A stretch of 48,646 nt of DNA from positions 1-48,646 of the forward strand of contig JAJRWA010000004.1 of the NCBI GenBank assembly GCA_024277025.1, given 5' to 3'. Source of the stretch: Candidatus Krumholzibacteriota bacterium (GTDB lineage: Bacteria > Krumholzibacteriota > Krumholzibacteriia > LZORAL124-64-63). Made by a program: the position numbers and the translations under genes. The notes beneath the pieces were generated by a model. It saw nothing but the letters and a program-made list of their open reading frames with translations. It made no database searches and was not told where the DNA came from. Each line of letters begins with the position of its first letter. The stretch's first letter is position 1. Of this stretch, positions 25,662 through 35,700 are shown one piece after another.

Positions 25662-27163
25662 GAAAGACAATCATGCTGCTTGCGCTCGGTAGCGGGCTGC
25701 TCGGTGGAGCGGGTCAGCTTCGGGCCGCCGAAGCCACTCATGTGGGGACGATCGCCGACGGGTTGACCGCTCCGACGTCCCTGCTGGTGACCACCGACAA
25801 CATTGCGGTTCTGGAGCCGTTCAGCGGCCAACTGGTCCTCTATTCCACCGCCGGCGTGGTGAGCAATCGTTTCACCATCAGTCGCGAGGCGCGTGGCCTG
25901 GCCCGGCTCGCGGGACCGGACTTTCTGTTCTGCGAGGGCGCAGCGAGTCGGGTTGTGCGCGTGAATCCGGACACCGGTACCCAAAGCGTCTTTCTGTCGG
26001 ACGTGGGTGTGCCGACGGACGTCATCGTCGCCGGCGGCCTGTGCCGGGTGCTGGACGCGGCCGGTCAGCGCGTACTGCTGAGTGATGCTTCGGGCCGGAC
26101 CCAGGGCGCGGTCGTGCTGGCGGTACCCGGCACACCGACGGGCTCCTGGCTGTCTGATCTGGCCTGGGATGGGACCCGGGAACGCTACTACGCCTGGGAT
26201 CAGACCCACTCACGGGTGCTGGCGTTTGCCGCTGACGGTGCTTTCGAGGGCGAGTTCTGTTCCTTTGGTGCCGATGCGGGAACCGTCACCCGCGGTGGTG
26301 AAATCGTGTGCGACGCCGAGGGCTGGATCTACGTCAGTGATCGTTTTCAGGGCCGGATTGCCGTTTTTGACGCGGCCTGGAATTTCGTCCTGAACATCCG
26401 GCAGCCGCCCGAGGGCGCCGGCAGGCTGGAAATGCCGTCGGGCCTTGCCGTGGACGCCACCGGCCTGGTCTACGTGGCCTGCACCGAAGGGCCGGTGATC
26501 GAGGTTTTCCACGTGGACAAGACCGGCGGCCCGTCTCTGGTGCCGCGGGCGCGACCCTTGAGTCCCGCCGCCGGTGACACGCTGGCCGGGGCTGTGGCGA
26601 GCCTGCTGGCCGGCATCCAGGCTCCGGTGGCCTTGGCGGCCGGGCTGACTGCCGAGTTCCGGGTCTTTGCTCTGCCCGATACGACCGAATCTGTGCTGTC
26701 GGTGACCGGGCTGCCGGTGCAGGACGTCGTTGTCGCGGGCGACAACGTGGTCGGTACCGTCAGCTGGGAATTGCCGGCCGGCCTGACCGCAGGGCGCCTT
26801 TACGGGTGGACCGTGCGGGCGGTCGCGACGGGCGGCAGCGGTGAGTGGGCGCTTCTGCGCTCATTCACCAAGGGGGCGCTGCCGTCGGCTTTCCGCCTGA
26901 ATCAGAACGTGCCGAACCCCTTCAACCCGCGCACGATCATTTCGTTCGAGCTGGCCGGCGGGGGCTCGGCCCGCCTGGCGATCTACAATTTGCGCGGCCA
27001 GCAGGTCTGGCAGCGCAGCGTCTCTGATCTGGGACCAGGCCGGCACGAGGTCATCTGGGATGGCCGGAACGGTTCGGGCGCAGGTGTGTCCTCGGGAGTC
27101 TACTTCTACCGGTTGGTCGAAGGATCCCGTACCGAAACCCGTAAAATGGTACTCATGAGGTAG
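25649..27163 (+). CDS. secreted NHL-type propeller protein with FlgD-like C-terminal domain
   Basis: A 504-residue protein: signal peptide (1-26), a degenerate beta-propeller (about 30-290, with NHL-like 'GWIYVSDRFQGRIAVFD' and 'GLVYVACTEGPVIEVF'), a middle beta domain (about 295-405), and a FlgD-like Ig domain of about 85 residues beginning 'NQNVPNPFNPRTIISFEL' and ending 'GVYFYRLVEG...KMVLMR'. That tail is a common C-terminal domain of exported proteins in FCB-type bacteria and resembles type IX sorting domains in placement. It starts inside the upstream cytochrome gene and ends 4 nt before a pentaheme gene, the fourth propeller/cytochrome pair. Confidence 0.85.
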   Translation: MDTLRKTIMLLALGSGLLGGAGQLRAAEATHVGTIADGLTAPTSLLVTTDNIAVLEPFSGQLVLYSTAGVVSNRFTISREARGLARLAGPDFLFCEGAASRVVRVNPDTGTQSVFLSDVGVPTDVIVAGGLCRVLDAAGQRVLLSDASGRTQGAVVLAVPGTPTGSWLSDLAWDGTRERYYAWDQTHSRVLAFAADGAFEGEFCSFGADAGTVTRGGEIVCDAEGWIYVSDRFQGRIAVFDAAWNFVLNIRQPPEGAGRLEMPSGLAVDATGLVYVACTEGPVIEVFHVDKTGGPSLVPRARPLSPAAGDTLAGAVASLLAGIQAPVALAAGLTAEFRVFALPDTTESVLSVTGLPVQDVVVAGDNVVGTVSWELPAGLTAGRLYGWTVRAVATGGSGEWALLRSFTKGALPSAFRLNQNVPNPFNPRTIISFELAGGGSARLAIYNLRGQQVWQRSVSDLGPGRHEVIWDGRNGSGAGVSSGVYFYRLVEGSRTETRKMVLMR

Positions 27164-27167
27164 GTGC

Positions 27168-27878
27168 ATGATGAGATCGAAACGGCTGATACTGGTGGTT
27201 GGACTGGGCGCCGTGCTCCTGGGCGGAACCGCGCGTGCCCTGGACGACCCGCATGGGGCGACCGGGGCCATCAGTTGCGAGCAGTGCCATATCGCGCACA
27301 ACACGCTCGGCGAGGTGCTGATAGATGCAACGGACGGACTGGTGGCGACGCTGTGCCTTTCCTGCCATACGCCAGGCGGCTGGGTCGGCATGAGCAAGGT
27401 ATTGTCAGCGGCTGAGATAGCGGTGCCCGGCAGTCAGGGCACGAGTCATGCCTGGGGTGTCCCTGCGCTCAGTCCGGCACTGGGTGCCGAGGCGCCGCAG
27501 AGCGCGATCCTGCTGGATCATCTGGCCGGTGACGGGACGATCACCTGCGCCACCTGCCATGATCCGCACAGCAACAGCATCCCGCCATTCCTGCGGCTGG
27601 ACAACTCGACCAATGCCCTGTGTCTGGACTGCCACCGTCAGCGCAACACGGCGTCGGTGCGTACCTACACCGGCAATGATCTTTCGCACCCGGTGGGCCA
27701 GGCCCTGGCGGTGGGCGCCGGTTATCACAATCCACCGCTGGATGTGGACGGCAACCCGCAGCCGTCGGATGGCAACTTGACCAATGACCTGGTTCTGGTC
27801 GGCGGCGCGGTCCAGTGCACCACGTGCCATGGCGTACACAAGACAGATTCGGATTCGGGAACAGTGGACGGATTCTAG
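27168..27878 (+). CDS. secreted pentaheme cytochrome c
   Basis: A 236-residue protein with signal peptide (1-25, ending ARAL) and five CXXCH motifs (CEQCHIAH, CLSCH, CATCHDPH, CLDCH, CTTCHGVH). Compared with the tetraheme proteins at 20181 and 23951 it keeps the 'CLSCH' second site and 'CATCHDPHSN...FLRLDNSTNALCLDCH' block, which in those proteins is the C-terminal end, and adds one more haem after it. It is therefore a probable extended member of the same set. Two ATG codons (27168, 27171) are possible starts. A GC-rich hairpin follows. Confidence 0.86.
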   Translation: MMRSKRLILVVGLGAVLLGGTARALDDPHGATGAISCEQCHIAHNTLGEVLIDATDGLVATLCLSCHTPGGWVGMSKVLSAAEIAVPGSQGTSHAWGVPALSPALGAEAPQSAILLDHLAGDGTITCATCHDPHSNSIPPFLRLDNSTNALCLDCHRQRNTASVRTYTGNDLSHPVGQALAVGAGYHNPPLDVDGNPQPSDGNLTNDLVLVGGAVQCTTCHGVHKTDSDSGTVDGF

Positions 27879-27881
27879 ACC

Positions 27882-27901
27882 GGCGGGTGCCCGCACCCGC
27901 C
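27882..27901 (+). other. 9-bp perfect GC-rich hairpin between cytochrome genes
   Basis: GGCGGGTGC (27882-27890) and GCACCCGCC (27893-27901) are perfect complements in the 42-nt gap. There is no U tract. It may be an mRNA-processing or stability element, or a weak terminator dividing the series into two units. Confidence 0.45.
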
Positions 27902-27920
27902 AGACGAAGGACGACAAGCA

Positions 27921-29213
27921 ATGCGCAAGGGGACCAATTTTCGACTGACCGGGGCTGCCGCACGGCGTGGTTTGCTGCTGAGCGTGGCCCTGTGTCTGGC
28001 AGCGACGGCGGCCATGGCCGCTGACGACTGTGTGACGACCGACTGTCATCAGACGATGGGGACGGCGAAATGGGTGCACGGCCCGGTGGGTGTGGGGGCG
28101 TGCACTGTGTGCCACAAGGTAGTCGAGGGCGATGATCATGCGTTCACGATCCCGGGCAAGCAGACCGATCTCTGCTTCGCTTGCCACGAAACCAGCCGCG
28201 ACCTGATGTTGCGCCGGAACATCCACGAGCCGGTGGCCAACGGCGAGTGCACGGCCTGCCACGATCCGCACCAGTCGGAGTACCGGTTCACCCTGAAAGG
28301 TGAAGCGGCCGGCCTGTGCTTCCAATGCCACGACAGTGAGGAGTTCATGAGTGACTTCGTGCACGATCCCGTGGCGGACGGGGACTGCATCGTCTGTCAT
28401 GATCCGCACGCCTCCGACCAGCCCCATCAACTGGTGGCCAGTCCGCCGGACCTTTGTCTTGAGTGCCATGATGACAAGGAAGAGGACCTGGGCAAGGCCA
28501 CTGTCCACCAACCGGTCCGCGACGGCTGCGTCGGCTGCCACCGGCCTCACGCCAGTCGCGCCGAGCACATGCTGGACCAGAAAGAACCGGAGCTGTGCGT
28601 GGGCTGCCACGAAGATCTCTCGGCCGTCGCGGAAGTCTCACATCCGCACCAACCGGTGGCCAACGGGGAATGCAGCCAGTGCCACGAAGTACACGCTTCG
28701 GACAATCCGCGCCTGTACGTCGCGCCGCCGGAGCGGCTCTGCTTCACCTGTCACACAGAGATGGATGAGTTCGTCGCCGCCCAGAAGTTCAAGCACGGGC
28801 CGGTTGAAGAAGGCGACTGCAGCGCCTGCCACAACCCCCACGGCAGTGGGAACTACCGCATCCTGCGCCAGGCCTTTCCCGAGAAATTCTACATCGGATA
28901 CGCCGAGGAGAATTACGCCCTGTGCTTTGATTGCCACAACCGGGAGCTGGCCCTGAACGTTGAAACCGAGACTCTGACCGGCTTTCGCGATGGCAAGCGC
29001 AACCTGCACTACCTGCACGTGAACAAGGAGATCAAGGGACGGTCCTGCAAGGCCTGTCACCAGGTCCATGCCTCGAGCCAGGAGCGGCATATTCGCACCT
29101 CCGTGCCCTACGGGGATATCGATTGGGATCTGCCGGTGAATTTCACCAAGACCGATGACGGCGGCAGTTGCCAGGTGGGCTGTCACAAGCCGAAGGAGTA
29201 CAAGCGCCGATGA
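27921..29213 (+). CDS. secreted cytochrome with about 15 haem motifs, doubled-CXXCH type
   Basis: A 430-residue protein with a signal peptide (about 1-33) and 13 CXXCH motifs in regular pairs ('GECTACHDPH', 'GDCIVCHDPH', 'GDCSACHNPHG' alternating with 'LCFxCH'). Two atypical sites bracket the chain: CVTTDCH (CX4CH, as in some cytochromes c3) at the mature N-terminus and CQVGCH (CX3CH) near the C-terminus. Repeated 'H-P/GPV-x-x-G-x-C' units of about 30 residues show internal duplication. It is a long haem relay, periplasmic or extracellular. Its stop codon overlaps the start of the TPR gene (ATGA). Confidence 0.87.
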   Translation: MRKGTNFRLTGAAARRGLLLSVALCLAATAAMAADDCVTTDCHQTMGTAKWVHGPVGVGACTVCHKVVEGDDHAFTIPGKQTDLCFACHETSRDLMLRRNIHEPVANGECTACHDPHQSEYRFTLKGEAAGLCFQCHDSEEFMSDFVHDPVADGDCIVCHDPHASDQPHQLVASPPDLCLECHDDKEEDLGKATVHQPVRDGCVGCHRPHASRAEHMLDQKEPELCVGCHEDLSAVAEVSHPHQPVANGECSQCHEVHASDNPRLYVAPPERLCFTCHTEMDEFVAAQKFKHGPVEEGDCSACHNPHGSGNYRILRQAFPEKFYIGYAEENYALCFDCHNRELALNVETETLTGFRDGKRNLHYLHVNKEIKGRSCKACHQVHASSQERHIRTSVPYGDIDWDLPVNFTKTDDGGSCQVGCHKPKEYKRR

Positions 29214-29743
29214 GCCGGTTTCCGAACAGTCAACCGATGATACGAAGGGGGCTGCTGGCGTTGCTGGTGTTGCTCCTGCCGGGTGGTGTCCTGGCCGGGG
29301 ATCCGCCCAGCCCGCGGGCCCGTTGCCGCTCACTGTTGGCTGAGGCCCATGCGGCTCTCGCGGCGGGGCAGCCGGACTCGGCCCTGTCCTCGTTGACGGC
29401 CGTACTGGAGATTGATCCGACCGACCCGGATGCCCACTACCTCATTGGCGGCATTCAGCTGGCCGCGGCCGATACCGCGGCGGCGATCACCACCCTGACC
29501 GAGGGCATGAAGCTGGCGCCGCTGTCCAGCCGTCTCAAGCTGCTGACGGCCCGGATTGACCTGGCGCAGGGGCGGCTGGCCGCGGCCGACAGTCTGGCGC
29601 TCACTGTTCTGGCGCTGAAGCCTCGCCAGGCGGACGCCCTGTTTGTGCGGGGAATGGCCGCCCTGGCCCGGCAGGACAGCACCGCCGCCCTGGCACACTG
29701 GCAGCTCGCCCTGGTGGCTGAACTGGGGGAGGCCAAACGATGA
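29210..29743 (+). CDS. exported TPR-repeat protein
   Basis: A 177-residue protein with an N-terminal signal or anchor (hydrophobic stretch about residues 13-28) and about four tetratricopeptide repeats ('AHAALAAGQPDSALSSLTAVLEIDP' in type, Ala- and Leu-rich with Asp-Pro turns). TPRs bind proteins. ATG 29210 overlaps the upstream stop and the gene's own stop overlaps the next start (ATGA), so the three genes 29210-31682 are translationally coupled. In other systems TPR proteins assist cytochrome maturation (CcmI/NrfG); that role fits the context but is inferred. Confidence 0.82.
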   Translation: MSRFPNSQPMIRRGLLALLVLLLPGGVLAGDPPSPRARCRSLLAEAHAALAAGQPDSALSSLTAVLEIDPTDPDAHYLIGGIQLAAADTAAAITTLTEGMKLAPLSSRLKLLTARIDLAQGRLAAADSLALTVLALKPRQADALFVRGMAALARQDSTAALAHWQLALVAELGEAKR

Positions 29744-30864
29744 ATTGGCAGCGGGACCGGCAGATTGTGCGCCTGGGGACGGCATTGATCGTGACGATCA
29801 TGGCCCTGTGCTACGGCTCGGCCTCGGCCGCGTTCAAGAACGTCGAAATCGGCATGAAGGTGCCGGAGGTCGCCGGCCGTGATCTGGTCAGGGGCAGGTC
29901 CGTCAGTTCGCAGAAAATGGCCAGTGGCGGCGCCGAGGCTGTGGTGATCGTCTTTTGGGCGACCTGGTCGCCGCGTTCGGTGCAACTGTTGGACGATCTG
30001 AAACAAATGACGGCAGATATGGCGGATCCCAGGCTGCAGGTGCTGGCGGTCAATGTCGACGGCCAGATGATCAGCCGGGCAGGCCAGGCCGCCATCACGG
30101 ACCTGGTGGGCTCGCTGGAGCTGCCTTACCCGGTGATCCTTGACGCGGATCTGGTCCTCTTTCACACCTTCGGCGTGATCGCCGTGCCGTCGGCTGCGGT
30201 GTTGGATCGGGAGCATGTCTTGCGGGCCGATCCGGCGGGGTACTCGCTGGTTGTCCGGCAGGCTCTGGCCGATTCGATCTCGGTGCTGCTGGGACACCGG
30301 ATCCAGCAGGCCGCGGCGGTGCTCCGGCGCGGCTACCGGCCGCAGGCCCGGGCACAGCGCTACTACAACAAGGGTGTGCGCCTGGTCGCCCGGGGCATGT
30401 TGGAACACGCCCTGCGGGATGCCGAAAAGGCGGCCGCGGCGGACACCCTGTTCAGCTCGCCGCACGCCCTGCGGGGACGTATCCTGCTGGCGCTCGGACA
30501 ACCGGAAGAGGCGGTCCGAAGCTTTGGCCGGGCCGCCGAGCTGGACTCCGCCTCGGTGTCCGCGCAGGCCGGTTGGGGTCGGGCCCTGTTCAGACTGGAC
30601 CGGTTGCCGGCAGCCCAGCTGCACCTGGAGCAGGCCCTGGCCCTGGACCCGGCCTATGTGCCGGCGCTGCTGGATCTGGCCGCGTGCCTTGACGAACAGC
30701 AGGATACCGCCGGGGCTGCCGCCCGTTTGCAGGAGGCTTTGGAACTGAACCCGCGGGATCCGGAAACCCTTCTGCGCTGGGGGCTCCATCTGCGGGCCGT
30801 CGCACGAACCGATGAGGCGCTGGCGGCATACCGCACGGCGCTGGAACAGCTGGGACACCAATGA
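29740..30864 (+). CDS. thioredoxin-fold/TPR fusion lacking the redox cysteines
   Basis: A 374-residue exported protein: signal peptide (about 1-30), a TlpA/ResA-like thioredoxin domain (35-185), and four to five TPRs (about 200-370). The thioredoxin active site 'FWATWCxxC' reads FWATWSPRS, with Ser77 and Ser80 in place of both Cys; the cis-Pro loop 'VIAVPSAAVLD' is kept. It cannot act as a dithiol oxidoreductase and is probably a binding or chaperone module. In type it echoes the cytochrome maturation pair of CcmG-like and CcmI/NrfG-like proteins fused in one chain. It overlaps the genes on both sides by 4 nt. Confidence 0.85.
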   Translation: MNWQRDRQIVRLGTALIVTIMALCYGSASAAFKNVEIGMKVPEVAGRDLVRGRSVSSQKMASGGAEAVVIVFWATWSPRSVQLLDDLKQMTADMADPRLQVLAVNVDGQMISRAGQAAITDLVGSLELPYPVILDADLVLFHTFGVIAVPSAAVLDREHVLRADPAGYSLVVRQALADSISVLLGHRIQQAAAVLRRGYRPQARAQRYYNKGVRLVARGMLEHALRDAEKAAAADTLFSSPHALRGRILLALGQPEEAVRSFGRAAELDSASVSAQAGWGRALFRLDRLPAAQLHLEQALALDPAYVPALLDLAACLDEQQDTAGAAARLQEALELNPRDPETLLRWGLHLRAVARTDEALAAYRTALEQLGHQ

Positions 30865-31682
30865 GCAGGAGCGATCTGAAAATGGCTGAAATGATGCGCA
30901 CAATAGCTGTCTGGACGCTGATCCTGCTGGCGGGCGCTGCTTCGGCGCGGGCCGGCGGCAGCCACTTCCACAGCACGACGCCGGGTCACAAGGTGGACTA
31001 CCGGGGCTTTTTCGACGCGGCAGTGGACCTGAGCGATTCGCCGACCGGCCAGGCGGTCCTGGCTGAGTGCCTGGCCGCCTATGGCGGCGTCGAAAAGCTG
31101 CGGACACTGCAGGGTTTCCGGATCCGCTACGACGAATCGTCACTGGTCGGCGGCGAAACCACGGAACTCGTCAAGTCCTTTCAGCGGGGGCGCCGCTATC
31201 GTACGGTCCAGGGCACGGACTCGCGACTGATCAACGGCCTGACCTGCTGGTATGAGCACGGTGACCAGACGGCCGAACTGGACGGCACGCACTATCGGGC
31301 CGAGCTGTTCAGCTACCTCACCCTGGCGATGCCGTTGGCTGCGGAGACCGAGCACTTCGACCAGATCCGGTATGGCCGGCGTGAGGGGGACCCGCTCGAG
31401 TATCTGTACTTCGACAAAGCCGATTCGGTGCTCGTGGTGCTGGGTATCTCGGCCGAGGATCACCTGATTGTCAGTTCAACCGGTGTTTTGCCCCAGGGTG
31501 AAAAGGAGTTCGTCTTCAGCAACGAGTTCTCGGGACACACCGAGTATGAGGGTTTTGTTTTTCCCGGGGTCGTCAACTTCTACTCCCTGGGCATGCGCGT
31601 GGGGCAGGCCGAGGTCCGCGAAGTGGAAATCAATCCGGCGTTTGGGGCAGACGAGTTCCAGCCGCGCGGGCAGGGAAAGTGA
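30861..31682 (+). CDS. exported LolA-like (outer-membrane lipoprotein-sorting fold) protein
   Basis: A 273-residue protein with a signal peptide (hydrophobic core near residues 13-25, ending ARAGG). The segment 'CLAAYGGVEKLRTLQGF' and the series of curved-sheet strands that follows resemble the LolA/LolB-like superfamily, whose members carry lipid-modified proteins across the periplasm. Start choices are ATG 30861 (coupled, ATGA) or internal Met8/Met11. Since the locus encodes at least one NHL lipoprotein (19121), a role in its delivery is imaginable, but the family assignment itself is only moderately sure. Confidence 0.65.
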   Translation: MSRSDLKMAEMMRTIAVWTLILLAGAASARAGGSHFHSTTPGHKVDYRGFFDAAVDLSDSPTGQAVLAECLAAYGGVEKLRTLQGFRIRYDESSLVGGETTELVKSFQRGRRYRTVQGTDSRLINGLTCWYEHGDQTAELDGTHYRAELFSYLTLAMPLAAETEHFDQIRYGRREGDPLEYLYFDKADSVLVVLGISAEDHLIVSSTGVLPQGEKEFVFSNEFSGHTEYEGFVFPGVVNFYSLGMRVGQAEVREVEINPAFGADEFQPRGQGK

Positions 31683-32743
31683 ACCGGATGAAACGGATGA
31701 TCCTGGCAGTCTTGATCGGTGTCAGCCTGACCGGCGCGGGTTTCGCCCGGGGCGACGACGACTCCGAGCGCGATTGCCTCGACTGCCACGCCGACCAGTA
31801 TCGTCAGTTGCGGGGTGAGTTCAACCACGAACCCTTCGCCGAAAAGAACTGCCGTGCCTGCCATGGCTTCCACGAATTCGAACAGGTGCTGGTGCTCCAG
31901 GGAACGGTGCAGGATGTGTGCGCGAACTGCCATGGGGACATCCTGGAGATGCCGGAGGCGGATCTGCACGACCCGCTGACCGACGAGGACAGCTGCGTGA
32001 CCTGCCACAGCCCGCACGGGGCCGACAACGCCATGCTGTTGCCGGAGGGTGTGCCGGCCCTCTGTGTCGAGTGCCACGATGACGAGGCCGGGGCCGACGA
32101 TGTCGTGCACCCGCCCTTCGCCGAGGGGGAGTGCCTGCACTGCCATGATCCTCACGGCACCGGCTTCACGGCGAACCTGCTGTTGCCCACGGCCCTGATC
32201 TGTCTGGATTGTCACGCCGACACGCCAGCCGGGGCCATCGGGATGGAAATGCATTCGGGGGACGACGTGGCGTCCTGCGAGAACTGCCACGCGGGCCACT
32301 TCGGGCCCAATGCGAAACTGCTGCAGAAACCGGTGCCGGATCTTTGTTTCGGCTGCCACGAGGATCTGGCGGCAGGACTGGCCACAACCACGCCGCATAC
32401 GGCGCTGGTCGACGGCTCCTGCCTGGATTGCCACCTGCCGCATTTTGCCAGGGGGGCTTCGCCGCTGCAGGAACCGATCCCGGACCTGTGTGTCGAGTGC
32501 CACGACGAGATTGCCGACCGGCTGTCGCTCGCATCCTCCCACGAGGCCGCCAGCGAATGCACCGATTGTCACAATCCGCACTGGCAGCGGGCCGATCTGG
32601 GCACGCCGCGGATGTGCGGCGAGTGCCATGATCTTGACGACGAGGAATTTCGGGACGGCCATGACGATCCCCTGCCTGGTTCGTGTGTGGAATGCCACGA
32701 TCCGCACGGGGCCGACGAGGAATTCATGCTGAAGGATGACTAG
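31679..32743 (+). CDS. secreted 14-heme cytochrome c, doubled-CXXCH type
   Basis: A protein of up to 354 residues with signal peptide and 14 CXXCH motifs (CLDCH, CRACH, CANCH, CVTCH, CVECH, CLHCH, CLDCH, CENCH, CFGCH, CLDCH, CVECH, CTDCH, CGECH, CVECH), about one per 24 residues, with no atypical site. Pairs alternate 'CxxCHxPHG' with 'LCxxCHDD', related to the protein at 27921, and the chain is very acidic. GTG 31679 overlaps the upstream stop; ATG 31688 is the alternative. The dense, regular haem spacing suggests a rod-like electron relay. Confidence 0.86.
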   Translation: MNRMKRMILAVLIGVSLTGAGFARGDDDSERDCLDCHADQYRQLRGEFNHEPFAEKNCRACHGFHEFEQVLVLQGTVQDVCANCHGDILEMPEADLHDPLTDEDSCVTCHSPHGADNAMLLPEGVPALCVECHDDEAGADDVVHPPFAEGECLHCHDPHGTGFTANLLLPTALICLDCHADTPAGAIGMEMHSGDDVASCENCHAGHFGPNAKLLQKPVPDLCFGCHEDLAAGLATTTPHTALVDGSCLDCHLPHFARGASPLQEPIPDLCVECHDEIADRLSLASSHEAASECTDCHNPHWQRADLGTPRMCGECHDLDDEEFRDGHDDPLPGSCVECHDPHGADEEFMLKDD

Positions 32744-32763
32744 TGTGCGATGGGCACCAAACC

Positions 32764-35700
32764 ATGGGGTTTGACGACGTGAATGCTAAAAAATGGACAA
32801 CAGGATTGGCTCTCGCGATAGGGCTGTCGGTCGTGACGGCCGGCGGTGCACCCGCTCAGACCAAGAGCGCCAACCCGCCGGTGATAGCTGCCGGTGCGCT
32901 GGGGGTGAGTCCGTCCGCGGTGGATCGGGTGGGACCCGGCACGGTGACCTTCAGCTTCGATTTTTCCGACGCCGATCAGCCGGCGGTCGGCACTTTCACG
33001 ATTTCGCTCAGCGTCCGGTCTCCCTTCGGCAGTCCCGTCTACGTGATCGCCGACAACCTGACCCACGGTAGCGGCGGACTGGTGGTCACCGACAACGGCG
33101 GCGGCAACTACACGGCCACGATAAGCTGGGATCCGGCCGATAATGCGGCCTTGGGTACCTACGACCTGACCTGCAGTGTGGCTGACGATACGAATCTGGC
33201 CGAAGACCCGTATGCCAACAACCTGAATGAGCTGTCCATCACCAACGGCGGCGAGAATGCGATACCGCTGGTCAAGGCGGACGCGACCTTCGCCACGCCG
33301 GTGGGCGTGGAGCGGATCGGGGCCAACGCCACGGTGATCGCGGCTTCGTTTTTTGATCCGGACGAGCCGGGGCCGGGCGCGTTCCGCGTTACGTTCAAGC
33401 TGCGTCATCCGGACAACCTGGGCGAGACGGTACTGACCTCGCTGGCGGCTGACGGACAATCCGGCCTGAGTATTGTCGCGGACGGCGGCGGTTTCTACAC
33501 CGCGACGGTGAGCTGGGATCCGGTCGACAGCCAGACTCTGGGCTACTACGACCTGTACTGTGAAGTGCAGGAGGGCGGGGTTGGTACCGTCGACGGTTTC
33601 AGCAACAATCTGGACGAGATGCAGGTCTACGACGCGATCTCGAACAAGGTACCGACTCTGGTGGCCGGCAACACGTTCTGTCTGCCGACGACGGTCAATC
33701 GGCTCGGGTCCGACTTCACGATGCTGAAGGCCGCTTTTGCCGATGACGATATTCCCGGCAACCGCACGTTCCGCGTGACTTTTCGGGTGATGAGTCCGCT
33801 GGGCGTGGAGACCACCGTGGCCGGCAGCGCGCTGGATGGCGAGCAGGGCGTGCGGGTCAGTCAGACCGGCGGCGCCAACTTCGAAGCCTCGGTGCTGTGG
33901 TACCCGCCGGACGATGCCGAGGCGGGAGTCTACGACCTGTATTTCTCGGTGACGGACGCCCAGGGCGCGTCCGTGGTCGATGACTACGTGAACAACACCG
34001 GTGAGCTGACGGTGTCGGCCGATCCGATCCTCGGTGACGGCTACCTGTTGCACCGGACCCGCGACGGCGATGCCTGTGGCGGTCCCAACTCGGCCTGTCA
34101 TGACCTGTCCAATCACCAGGGTCAGTCCTGCCTGACCTGCCATACGGCCCACAACACGGCCAATATCTATCTGGTGCGGGAAATCATCCAGACACCGAAC
34201 TCGGGCCCGCAGAACGTGGTCGTCAAGACCCTGGGCATCGGTGATCCGTACAACTCTCCGGATCCACTGCCCGGCGATGCGACTTCGGGCACCCTGGCCG
34301 ATGACTCCGATGGCGTGTTTACGGGTGTGTGCGAGGCCTGCCACACGTCCACCAGTCACCACCGCAACAATATTTCGACGCCGGTCCTGGATCACCACAA
34401 CGCCGAGGATTGCACCCAGTGCCACAACCATCAGGAGGGTTTCCCCAACGGCGAGTCCAGCGGCGGGTCGAACTGCTCCTGCCACACCGAACTGCTGTCG
34501 GGAATGGCCGCCGGGCAGCCGGGCTTTCACCACAACGCTTCGAATCCGGCGGATTACCTTTCCACTTCGGGGTCGTGCCTGACCTGCCATGTGGATCACG
34601 ACATCTTCCGCCCCGACCTCAATCCGGGTGTCGGGCAACGCGGCAGCAATCTGCGGTCCAACGCCATGGTGACTCCGGTGCAGGGTGACGCCACGGTGTT
34701 GGCCAATACCGACTTCATCAACGACGTGACCGGCGGCTTGTGCATCTCCTGCCACTCGGGCGATGATTGTCTGGCCTGCCACGCCCTCAAATCCGGCGAG
34801 AAGGCCAACTTCAACCATATGTGGGTCAAGCAGGCCCAGTACGGGGCGGCGTCCTCGGCCCACAACTATACGGTGCCCTCGACCTTCCGCAGCGACGGGA
34901 CGGTCTTCAACGCCAACTGCGTCAAGTGCCACAACGACGACATGGCCAAGTCGTACCAGAATTCGACCAATACCTTCGGCCTGCACGTTTCCAGCTACCA
35001 GGAAATCCTTTCGCCGCTGGGCGTGGCGGCACCGGCGACCCCGCTCGAGGAGGATTTCTGCTTCCAGTGCCACTCCTCGACCGCGAACCCCAACGCGGGC
35101 TCGGGCCAGGATTTCTACGGCGTGCAGCCCATGTCCAGTGGTGGGCCAATGATTATCGAGAGCGAGTTCGGCAAGGCCTCAACCCATCCGGTCGGCAGTT
35201 TCAACGGGATCCACAGCACCGGCGAGGCGCCGGCGACAATGACGCGGCACGTGGAGTGCATGGATTGCCACGATCCGCACTCGGCGACCGCCGACCGGCC
35301 GCCGTCACCGGCCCTGAGTGGGGCCCTGATCGGGGCCTCGGGCATCGATATCGCGGGCAACCGGGTCGACGACGTGACGAGCTCCTACCAGGTCTGCTTC
35401 AAGTGCCACGGGGACCAGGCCGGCACGACGCCGGCGGTCAATCGTCTCTGGCCCAATATGAATACGCGGCAGGAGTTCAGTCCGACCTCCGAGTCCTTCC
35501 ACCCGATTGCGGCGGCTGGCACCAATACCAACGTGCCGTCACTGCTGCCGCCCTGGACCGCGTCGAGCATCATGAACTGCGAGGACTGCCATGCGGCCAA
35601 TACCGGCGCCCGGGGGCCCCATGGATCGGATTTCACGCCGATTCTCAAGCTGCGGTATGACCGGGTCGATCCCAATGTGGAGAACGCGACGGACTATGCC

